A program made the translations under genes and the position numbers. The notes beneath the pieces are model-generated. The model ran no database searches, was not told where the DNA came from, and was given only the letters and a program-made list of their open reading frames with translations. DNA of 64,000 bases, from the NCBI GenBank assembly GCA_046347195.1, contig JAXMGQ010000025.1:8191-72190 (forward strand), in the 5' to 3' direction. The DNA is from TMP-86 sp046347195 (GTDB taxonomy: Bacteria; Pseudomonadota; Gammaproteobacteria; Steroidobacterales; Steroidobacteraceae). The stretch's first letter is position 1. Each line of letters starts with the position of its first letter. Positions 42,974 to 50,170 of the stretch are shown piece by piece.

Positions 42974-43465
42974 CTACAGGGGCCGCACGGCGAAGCGCAG
43001 CGGCCAGGGATAGCGTCCGGGGGCGAGGTCCGGCGCGAGCATCAGCCGGAACCGCAGCGCGAGGCGTTCCGCATGCCTCGCGTTCCAGCGCCGGACCAGC
43101 GTTCCGCCTTCCGCGCCCAGCACCTGGGGAGAATCCAGGCCTTCGACCACGAGGCCCCGGACCATCGGGTCCAGCGTCTGCAGCTCGAGCTGGAACCCGG
43201 CGGCGCTGTTGCTCTGGACGAGCAGGGCGGTGGGCTGCGCAACATCGACGAATCCCCGGCGAACATCGGCGGCCGAGACCTCGACCTCGCGGGGGGCCGC
43301 GGCCAGGGTGAGGCGCGCCATCGCCAGCACCACCGCGCTCACCCCGAGCTGCGCGCGCGATTCGGCGGCAGGCGCCTGCGCCACCGGGGCGTGCAGCACG
43401 GCGCACAGCAGGATCGCGGCCGGCAGCCGGCGCGGAACGTCGAATGGAAGCGGAAAGTGGCTCAC
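42974..43465 (-). CDS. Secreted protein of unknown function
   Basis: 163-residue protein with a signal-like N terminus (LPAAILLCAVLHAPVAQAPAA). The rest is predicted beta-rich: VDVAQPTALLVQSNSAAGFQLELQT, then LGAEGGTLVRRWNARH and a C-terminal PGRYPWPLRFAVRPL. No Cys pair, no recognised domain. It converges on the pilus operon with four bases between the stops. The closing 'Pro-Gly-x-Tyr-x-x-Pro' strand recalls pilin-like beta-sandwiches, but I would not call it a pilin. Confidence 0.6.
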   Translation of the reverse strand: MSHFPLPFDVPRRLPAAILLCAVLHAPVAQAPAAESRAQLGVSAVVLAMARLTLAAAPREVEVSAADVRRGFVDVAQPTALLVQSNSAAGFQLELQTLDPMVRGLVVEGLDSPQVLGAEGGTLVRRWNARHAERLALRFRLMLAPDLAPGRYPWPLRFAVRPL

Positions 43466-43566
43466 GGGCGAATTGACGGCCGTCGCGGGCCGTACTTTGG
43501 GTTTGAATCCCCTCGTTTGAGCGTGAGGCTACCCGCCGGTCATGCCGGGGCGCAAATCGCCTGGCG

Positions 43567-44019
43567 TTATGTCAACCGGACGTGGCGAACGGACTCGATG
43601 AGATGGTCCAGCGTCCCGTAGAACCGCTCGCAGAAGTCGAGCCCGATGCGTGCCTCGATGTCCTGGTACACCGCCTCGATGCGCGGGGCCAGGCGATCCA
43701 CCAGCTTGCGGCCGCGGGGCGTGAGCGACACCCGCACCCGTCGCAGGTCAGCGTCGATGCGGCTGCGCCGGACCAGCTTCATCTGCTCCAGGCGCGCGAG
43801 CACCCCCGCAAGGCTGGGACTCGAGATGCGGCACGGTTCGACGATCTGGCGCGGTTCCAGCGGCCCTTGCTCGAACAGCAGGCGCAGGATGCGCCACTGC
43901 TGCTCGGTGAGCCCGGCGTCCTTCAGGATGGGGCGGAAGTGCGCGATGACGTGCTCGCGGGCCTGCAGCAGGAGCAGCGGCAGGTTGCGTCGCGACAGCA
44001 CGCCGGGGCGGACACTCAT
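43567..44019 (-). CDS. hpaR: HpaR-like MarR family repressor of homoprotocatechuate genes
   Basis: 150-residue MarR protein with the HpaR pattern: NLPLLLLQAREHVIAHFRP at the start, LTEQQWRILRLL, the helix-turn-helix EPCRISSPSLAGVLARLEQM and wing RSRIDADLRRVRVSLTPRG. Known HpaR proteins repress the meta-cleavage operon until homoprotocatechuate or a related aromatic is present. It is divergent from hpaG1 with a 61-bp gap that holds a 20-bp palindrome (44050-44069), its likely operator. Confidence 0.9.
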   Translation of the reverse strand: MSVRPGVLSRRNLPLLLLQAREHVIAHFRPILKDAGLTEQQWRILRLLFEQGPLEPRQIVEPCRISSPSLAGVLARLEQMKLVRRSRIDADLRRVRVSLTPRGRKLVDRLAPRIEAVYQDIEARIGLDFCERFYGTLDHLIESVRHVRLT

Positions 44020-44049
44020 GCCTTGACATGCTCACACACCCGGGCCTAA

Positions 44050-44069
44050 ATTGCTAATATATTAGTAAT
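44050..44069. promoter_or_regulatory. Palindromic operator, probably bound by HpaR
   Basis: 20-bp near-perfect palindrome attgctaatatattagtaat; only one base pair of the two arms fails to match. It lies 11 bp before the hpaG1 start codon and is the only AT-rich stretch in the hpaR-hpaG1 gap. Its size and position fit a MarR dimer site that blocks both promoters. Confidence 0.75.
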
Positions 44070-44080
44070 CGGACCGGATC

Positions 44081-44762
44081 GTGAGCGCCCTCGAGATTCC
44101 CTGTGACCTCCCGCCCTGGCGACTGTCGGGCACCGTGTATGGCACGCTGCTGAACCATCGCAGCGCCCTGGACGCACTCGGCCCCGCAGTGCAGCAGCCA
44201 CCCTACGGCAAGGCGCCGGTGGCGCCGGTCCTGTACCTGAAGCCGCGCAACACGCTGGCCGGCGAGGATGCCGTCGTGGTGGTGCCGGCCGAGTCCGGGG
44301 AACTCGCGGTGGGTGCGTGCCTGGGGTGCGTCGTGCAGCGCACCGCCTGCAGGGTCGGCGAGGCGACGGCGCTGGAGTTTCTCGCGGGGTTCCTCATCAT
44401 CAACGATGTCTGCGTGCCACACGCGAGCGTCTACCGGCCCAGTGTCCGGTTGCGCGCGCGCGATGGCTTCTGCCCGATGGGTCCCAAGGTCACGGCGCGA
44501 TCCGCCATTCCCCGGCCGGATGCCCTCGCCATCCGGGTGTTCGTCGATGAGGCGCTCATCACCACGGTCCACACGGCGGACCTGGTCCGGCCCGTGGCCC
44601 GGCTGATCGCCGATGTCACGGAGTTCGACCCTGGCGCCGGGCGATGTGCTCGCGGTGGGCGTGGCGCAGCCCGCGCCGCGCGTGCGCGCCGGGCAGGTCT
44701 CGCGCATCGAGATCGACGGCCTCGGCGCCCTGACCACGCGATACGTGGCGGAGCGAGCCTGA
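44081..44762 (+). pseudogene. hpaG1: HpaG1 (CHM decarboxylase/isomerase N-domain type) with 2-nt frameshift
   Basis: Fumarylacetoacetate hydrolase-fold protein of the HpaG N-terminal type. It reads normally to LIADVTEF (codon ending at 44626). The family then has MTLxPGDVL; here the bases are gagttcgaccctggcg, so the frame jumps. In the other frame TLAPGDVLAVGVAQP and then IEIDGLGAL follow and end at TGA 44760-44762, exactly where hpaG1 should end. Restoring two bases (AT, giving ATG) after 44626 repairs it. As written, translation stays in frame with hpaG2 and makes one 482-residue chain with about 45 off-frame residues as linker. This may be a sequencing error, a true mutation or a functional fusion. 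Confidence 0.82.
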
Positions 44763-45529
44763 TGCGCGCGCGCATCGCCTACGCGGGTGCCGTTTACGAT
44801 GCCGCGCCCCACCGGCTGGCCGACGGGTCGGAGGGCATCATCCTCGCCGATGGCCGCGTGCTCGCCGAATCCGACGTCGTGTGGCTGCCGCCCTACGAAG
44901 TCGGTACCCTCATCGCCCTGGGTCTGAATTACGCGGACCACGCCCGCGAGCTGTCCTTCAAGGCGCAGGACGAGCCGCTGGTGTTCCTCAAGGGACCGGG
45001 CACGCTCGTCGGTCATCGCGGCCAGACGCGCCGGCCGCGCGATGTGAAGTTCATGCACTACGAGTGCGAACTCGCCGTGGTCATCGGGCGCACCGCCCGA
45101 AAAGTGGCACGGGCAGATGCCTGGCAGCATGTCGCCGGCTACTGCATCGCCAATGATTACGCCATCCGCGACTACCTCGAGAACTACTATCGTCCCAACC
45201 TGCGCGTGAAGAACCGCGACGGGGGCACCGTGCTCGGGCCCTGGTTCGTGCCGGCGGAACAGGTGCCGGATCCGTCGAACCTCGCGCTGTCGACCCGGGT
45301 GAACGGACGCCAGACCCAGTCGGGCAACACGCGCGACCTGATCCACGACATCCCCAGCCTGATCGAATACCTCAGCGCCTTCATGACGCTACAGGCGGGG
45401 GATACCATCCTCACCGGCACCCCCGAGGGTGTGGTGAACGTGGACGTGGGCGACGAGGTCGTCTGCGAGATCGAAGGCCTGGGGCGGCAGGTCAACCATA
45501 TCGTGGCCGACGACATCTTCGGCCGCTGA
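44762..45529 (+). CDS. hpaG2: HpaG2, 2-hydroxyhepta-2,4-diene-1,7-dioate isomerase domain protein
   Basis: 255-residue fumarylacetoacetate hydrolase-fold enzyme of the homoprotocatechuate pathway. Blocks: IALGLNYADHARE, FLKGPGTLVGH, the metal-site region MHYECELAVVIG with its Glu ligands, GYCIANDYAIRDYLENYYRPN and TGTPEGV. Catalyses the decarboxylation/isomerisation steps together with HpaG1. ATG at 44762 overlaps the restored hpaG1 stop (TGATG). Because of the hpaG1 frameshift it is also in frame with the GTG at 44081. The gene itself is intact. Confidence 0.9.
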   Translation: MRARIAYAGAVYDAAPHRLADGSEGIILADGRVLAESDVVWLPPYEVGTLIALGLNYADHARELSFKAQDEPLVFLKGPGTLVGHRGQTRRPRDVKFMHYECELAVVIGRTARKVARADAWQHVAGYCIANDYAIRDYLENYYRPNLRVKNRDGGTVLGPWFVPAEQVPDPSNLALSTRVNGRQTQSGNTRDLIHDIPSLIEYLSAFMTLQAGDTILTGTPEGVVNVDVGDEVVCEIEGLGRQVNHIVADDIFGR

Positions 45530-45552
45530 AGCCACAGTCGAGGAGATGAGGA

Positions 45553-47016
45553 ATGCGGGTCGACCACCTGATCAATGGCAAGAGCGTCGCGAGCCGGGAG
45601 TATTTCACCACCGTGGACCCCGCCTCGCAGGAGACGCTCGCGGAAGTGGCCCGTGGCGGCGCCGCCGAGGTGGACGCGGCGGTGGCGGCGGCGAAGGCGG
45701 CGTTCCCGGCCTGGGCGCGCCGGCCCGCGGTCGAGCGCGCCCGCATCATGCGCAAGCTGGGGGATCTCATCGCGCAGCACGTGCCGGAGATCTCCGCCAC
45801 CGAGACCCATGACAGCGGCCAAGTCATCACGCAGACGCGCAAGCAGCTCGTGCCGCGTGCCGCCGACAACTTCCACTACTTCGCGGAGATGTGCACGCGC
45901 GTCGATGGCCACACCTATCCGACCGACACGCACCTCAACTACACGCTGTTCCATCCGGTGGGCGTGTGCGCGCTGATCTCGCCGTGGAACGTGCCGTTCA
46001 TGACCGGCACCTGGAAGGTGGCGCCGTGCCTTGCCTTCGGCAACACCGCCGTGCTGAAGATGAGCGAGCTGTCGCCGCTCACGGCGGCACGACTCGGGGA
46101 ACTTGCCCTGGAGGCGGGCGTGCCGGCCGGGGTGCTCAACCTCGTGCACGGCTACGGCGCGGAGGCCGGTGAACCGTTGTGCGCGCATCCCGACGTGCGC
46201 GGCATCTCCTTCACCGGTTCGACCGCCACGGGTAACCGCATCGTGCGCGCGGCAGGCCTGAAGAAATTCTCGATGGAGCTGGGCGGCAAGAGTCCCTTCG
46301 TGATCTTCGAGGATGCCGACCTGCCGCGGGCGCTGGACGCGGCGGTGTTCATGATCTTCTCGAACAATGGCGAGCGCTGCACGGCGGGCTCGCGCATCCT
46401 GGTGCAGCGTTCACTGTACGCCGATTTCGTGCAGAAGTTCGCTGCCCGGGCGCGCAACCTCGTGGTCGGGGACCCGATGAGCGAGAGCACCATCATCGGC
46501 CCCATGATCAGCCAGAACCATCTCGCCAAGGTCCGCGGCTACATCGAGCTGGGCCCGAAGGAAGGCGCCACGCTGGTCTGCGGCGGCGTGGAGCCGCCCG
46601 ATCTGCCGGCCGCGCTGTCGAAGGGCAACTTCGTGAAGCCCACGGTGTTCGCCGATGTCGACAACCGCATGCGCATCGCCCAGGAGGAGATCTTCGGGCC
46701 CGTGGCCTGCCTCATCCCCTTCGAGGACGAGGCGGATGCCATCGCCAAGGCCAACGACATCAGCTACGGCCTGTCCAGCTACGTGTGGTCGGAGAACATC
46801 GGCCGCGCCCACCGCGTCGCCGCCGCCATCGAGGCAGGCATGTGCTTCGTCAACAGCCAGAACGTGCGCGACCTGCGCCAGCCCTTCGGCGGCACCAAGG
46901 CTTCCGGCATCGGCCGCGAGGGCGGCACCTGGAGCTACGAGGTGTTCCTCGAACCGAAGAATGTCTGCGTGAGCTTGGGGCAGCACCACATCCCGCACTG
47001 GGGGGTGGAGAAGTGA
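45553..47016 (+). CDS. hpaE: 5-carboxymethyl-2-hydroxymuconate semialdehyde dehydrogenase HpaE
   Basis: 487-residue NAD-dependent aldehyde dehydrogenase. Motifs: SPWNVPFMTGTWKVAPCLAF, FTGSTATGNRI, the Glu in MELGGKSP and the catalytic Cys in NNGERCTAGSR, with EEIFGPVACLIPF later. It oxidises the ring-cleavage semialdehyde to 5-carboxymethyl-2-hydroxymuconate. A clear ribosome-binding site (gaggag, then atgagga) precedes the ATG. Its stop overlaps the start of the ligA-like gene by GTGA. Confidence 0.93.
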   Translation: MRVDHLINGKSVASREYFTTVDPASQETLAEVARGGAAEVDAAVAAAKAAFPAWARRPAVERARIMRKLGDLIAQHVPEISATETHDSGQVITQTRKQLVPRAADNFHYFAEMCTRVDGHTYPTDTHLNYTLFHPVGVCALISPWNVPFMTGTWKVAPCLAFGNTAVLKMSELSPLTAARLGELALEAGVPAGVLNLVHGYGAEAGEPLCAHPDVRGISFTGSTATGNRIVRAAGLKKFSMELGGKSPFVIFEDADLPRALDAAVFMIFSNNGERCTAGSRILVQRSLYADFVQKFAARARNLVVGDPMSESTIIGPMISQNHLAKVRGYIELGPKEGATLVCGGVEPPDLPAALSKGNFVKPTVFADVDNRMRIAQEEIFGPVACLIPFEDEADAIAKANDISYGLSSYVWSENIGRAHRVAAAIEAGMCFVNSQNVRDLRQPFGGTKASGIGREGGTWSYEVFLEPKNVCVSLGQHHIPHWGVEK

Positions 47017-47339
47017 GCCTGTACGGGATGCAGAAGTTCCTCTACGACCTCAACCGCGACGACAGGGTCCAGCGGCGCTATCGCGACGATCGTGCGGCGC
47101 TGCTGTCGGCCTATGCGCTGAGCGCGGAGGAGCGCGCGGCCATCGAGGCGGGTGATGTGGGCCTGATCTACGTGCTGGGCGCGAATGGCCAGCTGCTGAT
47201 GCACTTCGCCGCGTACCTGGGAATGTCCTGGCCCGACTACATCCAGGCCATGCGCGATGGCGTGGCCAGGCACGGCCCGGTGCGCGCTGGTGTCTACACC
47301 ATGACCACGGCGATGGACGAGAAGGTGGCGGGCGTATGA
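47013..47339 (+). CDS. LigA-like alpha subunit of extradiol ring-cleavage dioxygenase
   Basis: 108-residue all-helical small subunit of the protocatechuate 4,5-dioxygenase alpha (LigA) family: MQKFLYDLNRDDRVQRRY, then ALSAEERAAIEAGDVGLIYVLGANGQLLMHFA. In LigAB enzymes this subunit closes the active site of the beta subunit. GTG start at 47013 overlaps the hpaE stop and the stop overlaps the beta-subunit gene. Its presence in a homoprotocatechuate operon is unusual, since classical HpaD works without an alpha subunit. Confidence 0.85.
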   Translation: MSLYGMQKFLYDLNRDDRVQRRYRDDRAALLSAYALSAEERAAIEAGDVGLIYVLGANGQLLMHFAAYLGMSWPDYIQAMRDGVARHGPVRAGVYTMTTAMDEKVAGV

Positions 47340-48163
47340 GCCTCGTGTTCGCCGGCATCTGCAGCCACGCCCCGGGCATCACCGGACGCGCGCACCTGGC
47401 CGAGCCTGCCTTGCGCGAGGAGTTCTACGCGGCCTTGCGCCGGATGTCGCAGGACCTGCACGCCGCCCGGCCGGATGCGCTGGTCGTGGTCGCGGCCGAG
47501 CACTTCGCCAACTTCTTCATGAACAACATGCCGGCCTTCGCGGTGGGCATGGCGGATGACTACGAAGGGCCCATCGAGGATCCGCAGTGGCTGAAGATCC
47601 CGCGCCAGCGCGTGCCGGGGAATGCGGCGCTGTCGCGCCGGCTGATCATCGAGATGATGAACACCGTGGATGTGGCCTATGCCGAGGAGTGGAAGTTCGA
47701 CCACGGCATCATGGTGCCGCTGCACTTCCTCACGCCGGCCGGCGACATCCCCGTCATCCCGGCCAACATCAACTGCCAGGGGCCGCCGCTCGCACCGCTG
47801 CACCGGGCCTGGGCTTTCGGCGAGGCGCTGCGACGCGCCGCCGACGCGGTGCCCGAGCGCATCGCGCTGGTGGGCACGGGCGGCATCTCGCATTGGCCGG
47901 CCACCCCGGACTCCGGCAGGATCAATGCCGACTGGGATCGGGAACTGCTCGATCGCTGGAGCCGCAATGACCGGCAGGCGCTGCTCTCCTACACCGACGC
48001 CGCGACTTATCGCGACGGCGGCCAGGGCGGCTTCGAGATCCGCACCTTCATCAGCGTGGCCGCTGCCGCGGGTGGCCGCGGCACCGTGCACTTCAGCAAG
48101 CCCATCCCGATCTTCGCAGTGGGCTGCACCGTCGCCACCATGGACATCGCATGCCGCACCTAG
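47336..48163 (+). CDS. LigB-type extradiol dioxygenase beta subunit (in place of HpaD)
   Basis: 275-residue class III extradiol dioxygenase. Iron ligands are expected at His11 (ICSHAPGI), the His in VAAEHFANFF and a Glu in the family; the catalytic His is in GTGGISHWPA, and FDHGIMVPLHFL is the conserved core. Position in the operon makes it the ring-cleavage enzyme, with 3,4-dihydroxyphenylacetate as most likely substrate. The sequence, and the LigA-like partner 4 bp upstream, are closer to LigAB/gallate-type enzymes than to HpaD. Confidence 0.88.
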   Translation: MSLVFAGICSHAPGITGRAHLAEPALREEFYAALRRMSQDLHAARPDALVVVAAEHFANFFMNNMPAFAVGMADDYEGPIEDPQWLKIPRQRVPGNAALSRRLIIEMMNTVDVAYAEEWKFDHGIMVPLHFLTPAGDIPVIPANINCQGPPLAPLHRAWAFGEALRRAADAVPERIALVGTGGISHWPATPDSGRINADWDRELLDRWSRNDRQALLSYTDAATYRDGGQGGFEIRTFISVAAAAGGRGTVHFSKPIPIFAVGCTVATMDIACRT

Positions 48164-48555
48164 TCATCCTGTACACGGGCAATCTCGAACGCGAGGTCGA
48201 TCTCGACGGGCTGTGCCGCCACTGCGCCGATACCATGCTGGCCGCGCGGGACGAATCCGGCGAGCAGGTCTTCCCCACCGGCGGCACCCGCGTGTTCGCG
48301 GTTCCCGCACCGCATTTCGCCGTGGCGGACGGCAAGCGCGACTACGCGTTCATGTACCTGAACCTGCGCATGGGCAAGGGCAGGAGCGAGGCGGTGCGCA
48401 AGCAGGTGGGCGAGGCGCTGCTGGCCACGGCGAAGCGCGAACTCGCGCCGGTGTTCGAACGCCGGCTCATCGGCGTGACCCTGCAGGTCGATCAGGGTGA
48501 TGAGAGCTACGGCGCGAAGCACAGCAACATCCATCCCCTCTTCAGCCAGGCCTGA
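48151..48555 (+). CDS. hpaF: 5-carboxymethyl-2-hydroxymuconate isomerase HpaF
   Basis: 134-residue member of the CHMI branch of the tautomerase superfamily. The catalytic N-terminal Pro follows the initiator Met (MPHLVILYTGNLE); DYAFMYLNLRMGKGRS and VTLQVDQGDESYGAKHSNIHPL are family blocks. It isomerises 5-carboxymethyl-2-hydroxymuconate before decarboxylation. The start lies within the end of the dioxygenase gene (13-bp overlap). Confidence 0.93.
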   Translation: MPHLVILYTGNLEREVDLDGLCRHCADTMLAARDESGEQVFPTGGTRVFAVPAPHFAVADGKRDYAFMYLNLRMGKGRSEAVRKQVGEALLATAKRELAPVFERRLIGVTLQVDQGDESYGAKHSNIHPLFSQA

Positions 48556-48557
48556 CC

Positions 48558-49361
48558 ATGCTCGACGCCGCCCTCATCGCCGATCTTGCGCGCCAGTTGA
48601 GGCAGGCGCGGCGCACGCGCACTCAGCTGCGGCATTTCTCGCGCCAGTTCCCGCAGATGACCATCGAGGACGGCTATGCCATCCAGCGCGAGTGGGTGAA
48701 GCTGGAACTCGCCGAAGGGCGCACCATCCGCGGCCGCAAGATCGGCCTGACTTCGCGGGCCATGCAGCAGGCCTCGCAGATCACCGAGCCCGACTATGCG
48801 CCGCTGATGGACGACATGTTCTTCGAGACCGGCCAGGACATACCGGTCGAGCGGTTCATCGCGCCGCGCGTGGAGGTGGAACTCGCCTTCGTGCTGAATC
48901 GGCCGCTGAAGGGGCCGGGGGTGACGCTGTTCGACGTGCTGTCCGCCACCGAGTACGTGACGCCGGCGCTGGAGATCATCGATGCGCGCATCGAGCAGTT
49001 CGACCGTGACACCAAGCAGATGCGCAAGGTGTTCGACACCATCGCGGATTTCGCGGCCAATGCGGGCATCGTCACCGGCGGCCGTCCCGCGCGGCCCGAC
49101 GCCGTGGACCTGCGCTGGGCGGGTGCCATGCTCTTCAAGAACGGCGTGATCGAGGAGACGGGCCTCGCGGCCGCGGTGCTCAACCATCCGGCCACGGGCG
49201 TGGCCTGGCTCGCCAACAAGATCGCACCGTACGGCGAGCAGCTCCGGGCGGGCGACCTCGTGCTCGCCGGTTCCTTCACGCGGCCCACCACCGCGCAACG
49301 GGGCGATGTGCTGCACGCGGACTATGGTCCGCTGGGCGCCATTTCCTTCCGGTTCGTGTAA
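48558..49361 (+). CDS. hpaH: 2-oxo-hept-3-ene-1,7-dioate hydratase HpaH
   Basis: 267-residue hydratase of the MhpD/HpaH family. Blocks: IEDGYAIQREWVKLELAEGR, GRKIGLTSRAMQQA, ITEPDYAPLMDDMFF, and the metal-site region VEVELAFVLNRPL with LEIIDARIEQFD. It adds water to 2-oxohept-3-enedioate to give the aldolase substrate. Two bases separate it from hpaF. Confidence 0.94.
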   Translation: MLDAALIADLARQLRQARRTRTQLRHFSRQFPQMTIEDGYAIQREWVKLELAEGRTIRGRKIGLTSRAMQQASQITEPDYAPLMDDMFFETGQDIPVERFIAPRVEVELAFVLNRPLKGPGVTLFDVLSATEYVTPALEIIDARIEQFDRDTKQMRKVFDTIADFAANAGIVTGGRPARPDAVDLRWAGAMLFKNGVIEETGLAAAVLNHPATGVAWLANKIAPYGEQLRAGDLVLAGSFTRPTTAQRGDVLHADYGPLGAISFRFV

Positions 49362-49372
49362 CCTCCCCGCGC

Positions 49373-50170
49373 ATGCAGGCATCGCCGAACCTCTTCAAGC
49401 AGCGACTCATCGCCGGCCAGCGCCAGCTGGGCCTCTGGTCCGCGCTCGCCGACCCCTACGCCATCGAGATCCTCGCCAACGCGGGATACGACTGGATCCT
49501 CATCGACAACGAACACGCGCCCAACGACGTGCGCAGCACGCTCGCGCAGCTCCAGGTGCTGGCCGGCTATCCGGTGCAGGCGGCGGTGCGCATTCCCTCG
49601 CACGATCCGGCCCTCATCAAGCGCTATCTCGACATCGGCGTGCAGAACCTGCTGGTGCCGATGGTGGACAGCGCCGAGCAGGCCCGGGCCATCGTCGCCG
49701 CCGTGCGCTATCCGCCGCGCGGCATCCGCGGGGTCGGCAGCGCGCTGGCCCGGGCCTCGCGCTGGAACCGCATCGACGGCTACCTCAGCGGCGCCGACGA
49801 AGGCATCTGCCTCATGTTGCAGGTGGAGTCCGTGGCCGGTCTCGCAGCGCTCGCCGACATCGCCGCCGTCGAGGGCGTGGATGGCGTGTTCTTCGGGCCG
49901 GCGGACCTGGCGGGGTCCATGGGTCACCTCGGCCAGCCCGAGCATCCGGACGTGCTCGAGGCCATGCGTGAGGGCATGCGCACCGTGGTCCGCGCCGGCA
50001 AGGCCGCCGGCACGCTGAGCGCGCAGCCGCAGCGCGCGCGCGAGTACCTCGAGGTGGGTGCGACCTTCGTCGCGGTGGGCTCGGACACCACGCTCCTGCT
50101 GCGCGCCGCGAGCGACCTGCTCGCGCAGTTCACCGGCGCTGCGCCCGCCAAGACTTCCGGCGTCTACTGA
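49373..50170 (+). CDS. hpaI: 4-hydroxy-2-oxoheptanedioate aldolase HpaI
   Basis: 265-residue class II aldolase of the HpcH/HpaI family. Blocks: GLWSALADPYAIEILANAGYDW, LIDNEHAPNDVRS, the catalytic Arg in VRIPSHDP, the metal ligands Glu in QVESVAGL and Asp in FFGPADLAGSMG. It splits 4-hydroxy-2-oxoheptanedioate to pyruvate and succinic semialdehyde, ending the pathway. The acylase gene begins at the very next base. Confidence 0.94.
   Translation: MQASPNLFKQRLIAGQRQLGLWSALADPYAIEILANAGYDWILIDNEHAPNDVRSTLAQLQVLAGYPVQAAVRIPSHDPALIKRYLDIGVQNLLVPMVDSAEQARAIVAAVRYPPRGIRGVGSALARASRWNRIDGYLSGADEGICLMLQVESVAGLAALADIAAVEGVDGVFFGPADLAGSMGHLGQPEHPDVLEAMREGMRTVVRAGKAAGTLSAQPQRAREYLEVGATFVAVGSDTTLLLRAASDLLAQFTGAAPAKTSGVY

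Noticed and set aside
44626..44640. Programmed ribosomal frameshift in hpaG1
   Set aside because: No slippery heptamer or following hairpin is evident; a simple 2-base deletion explains the pattern.
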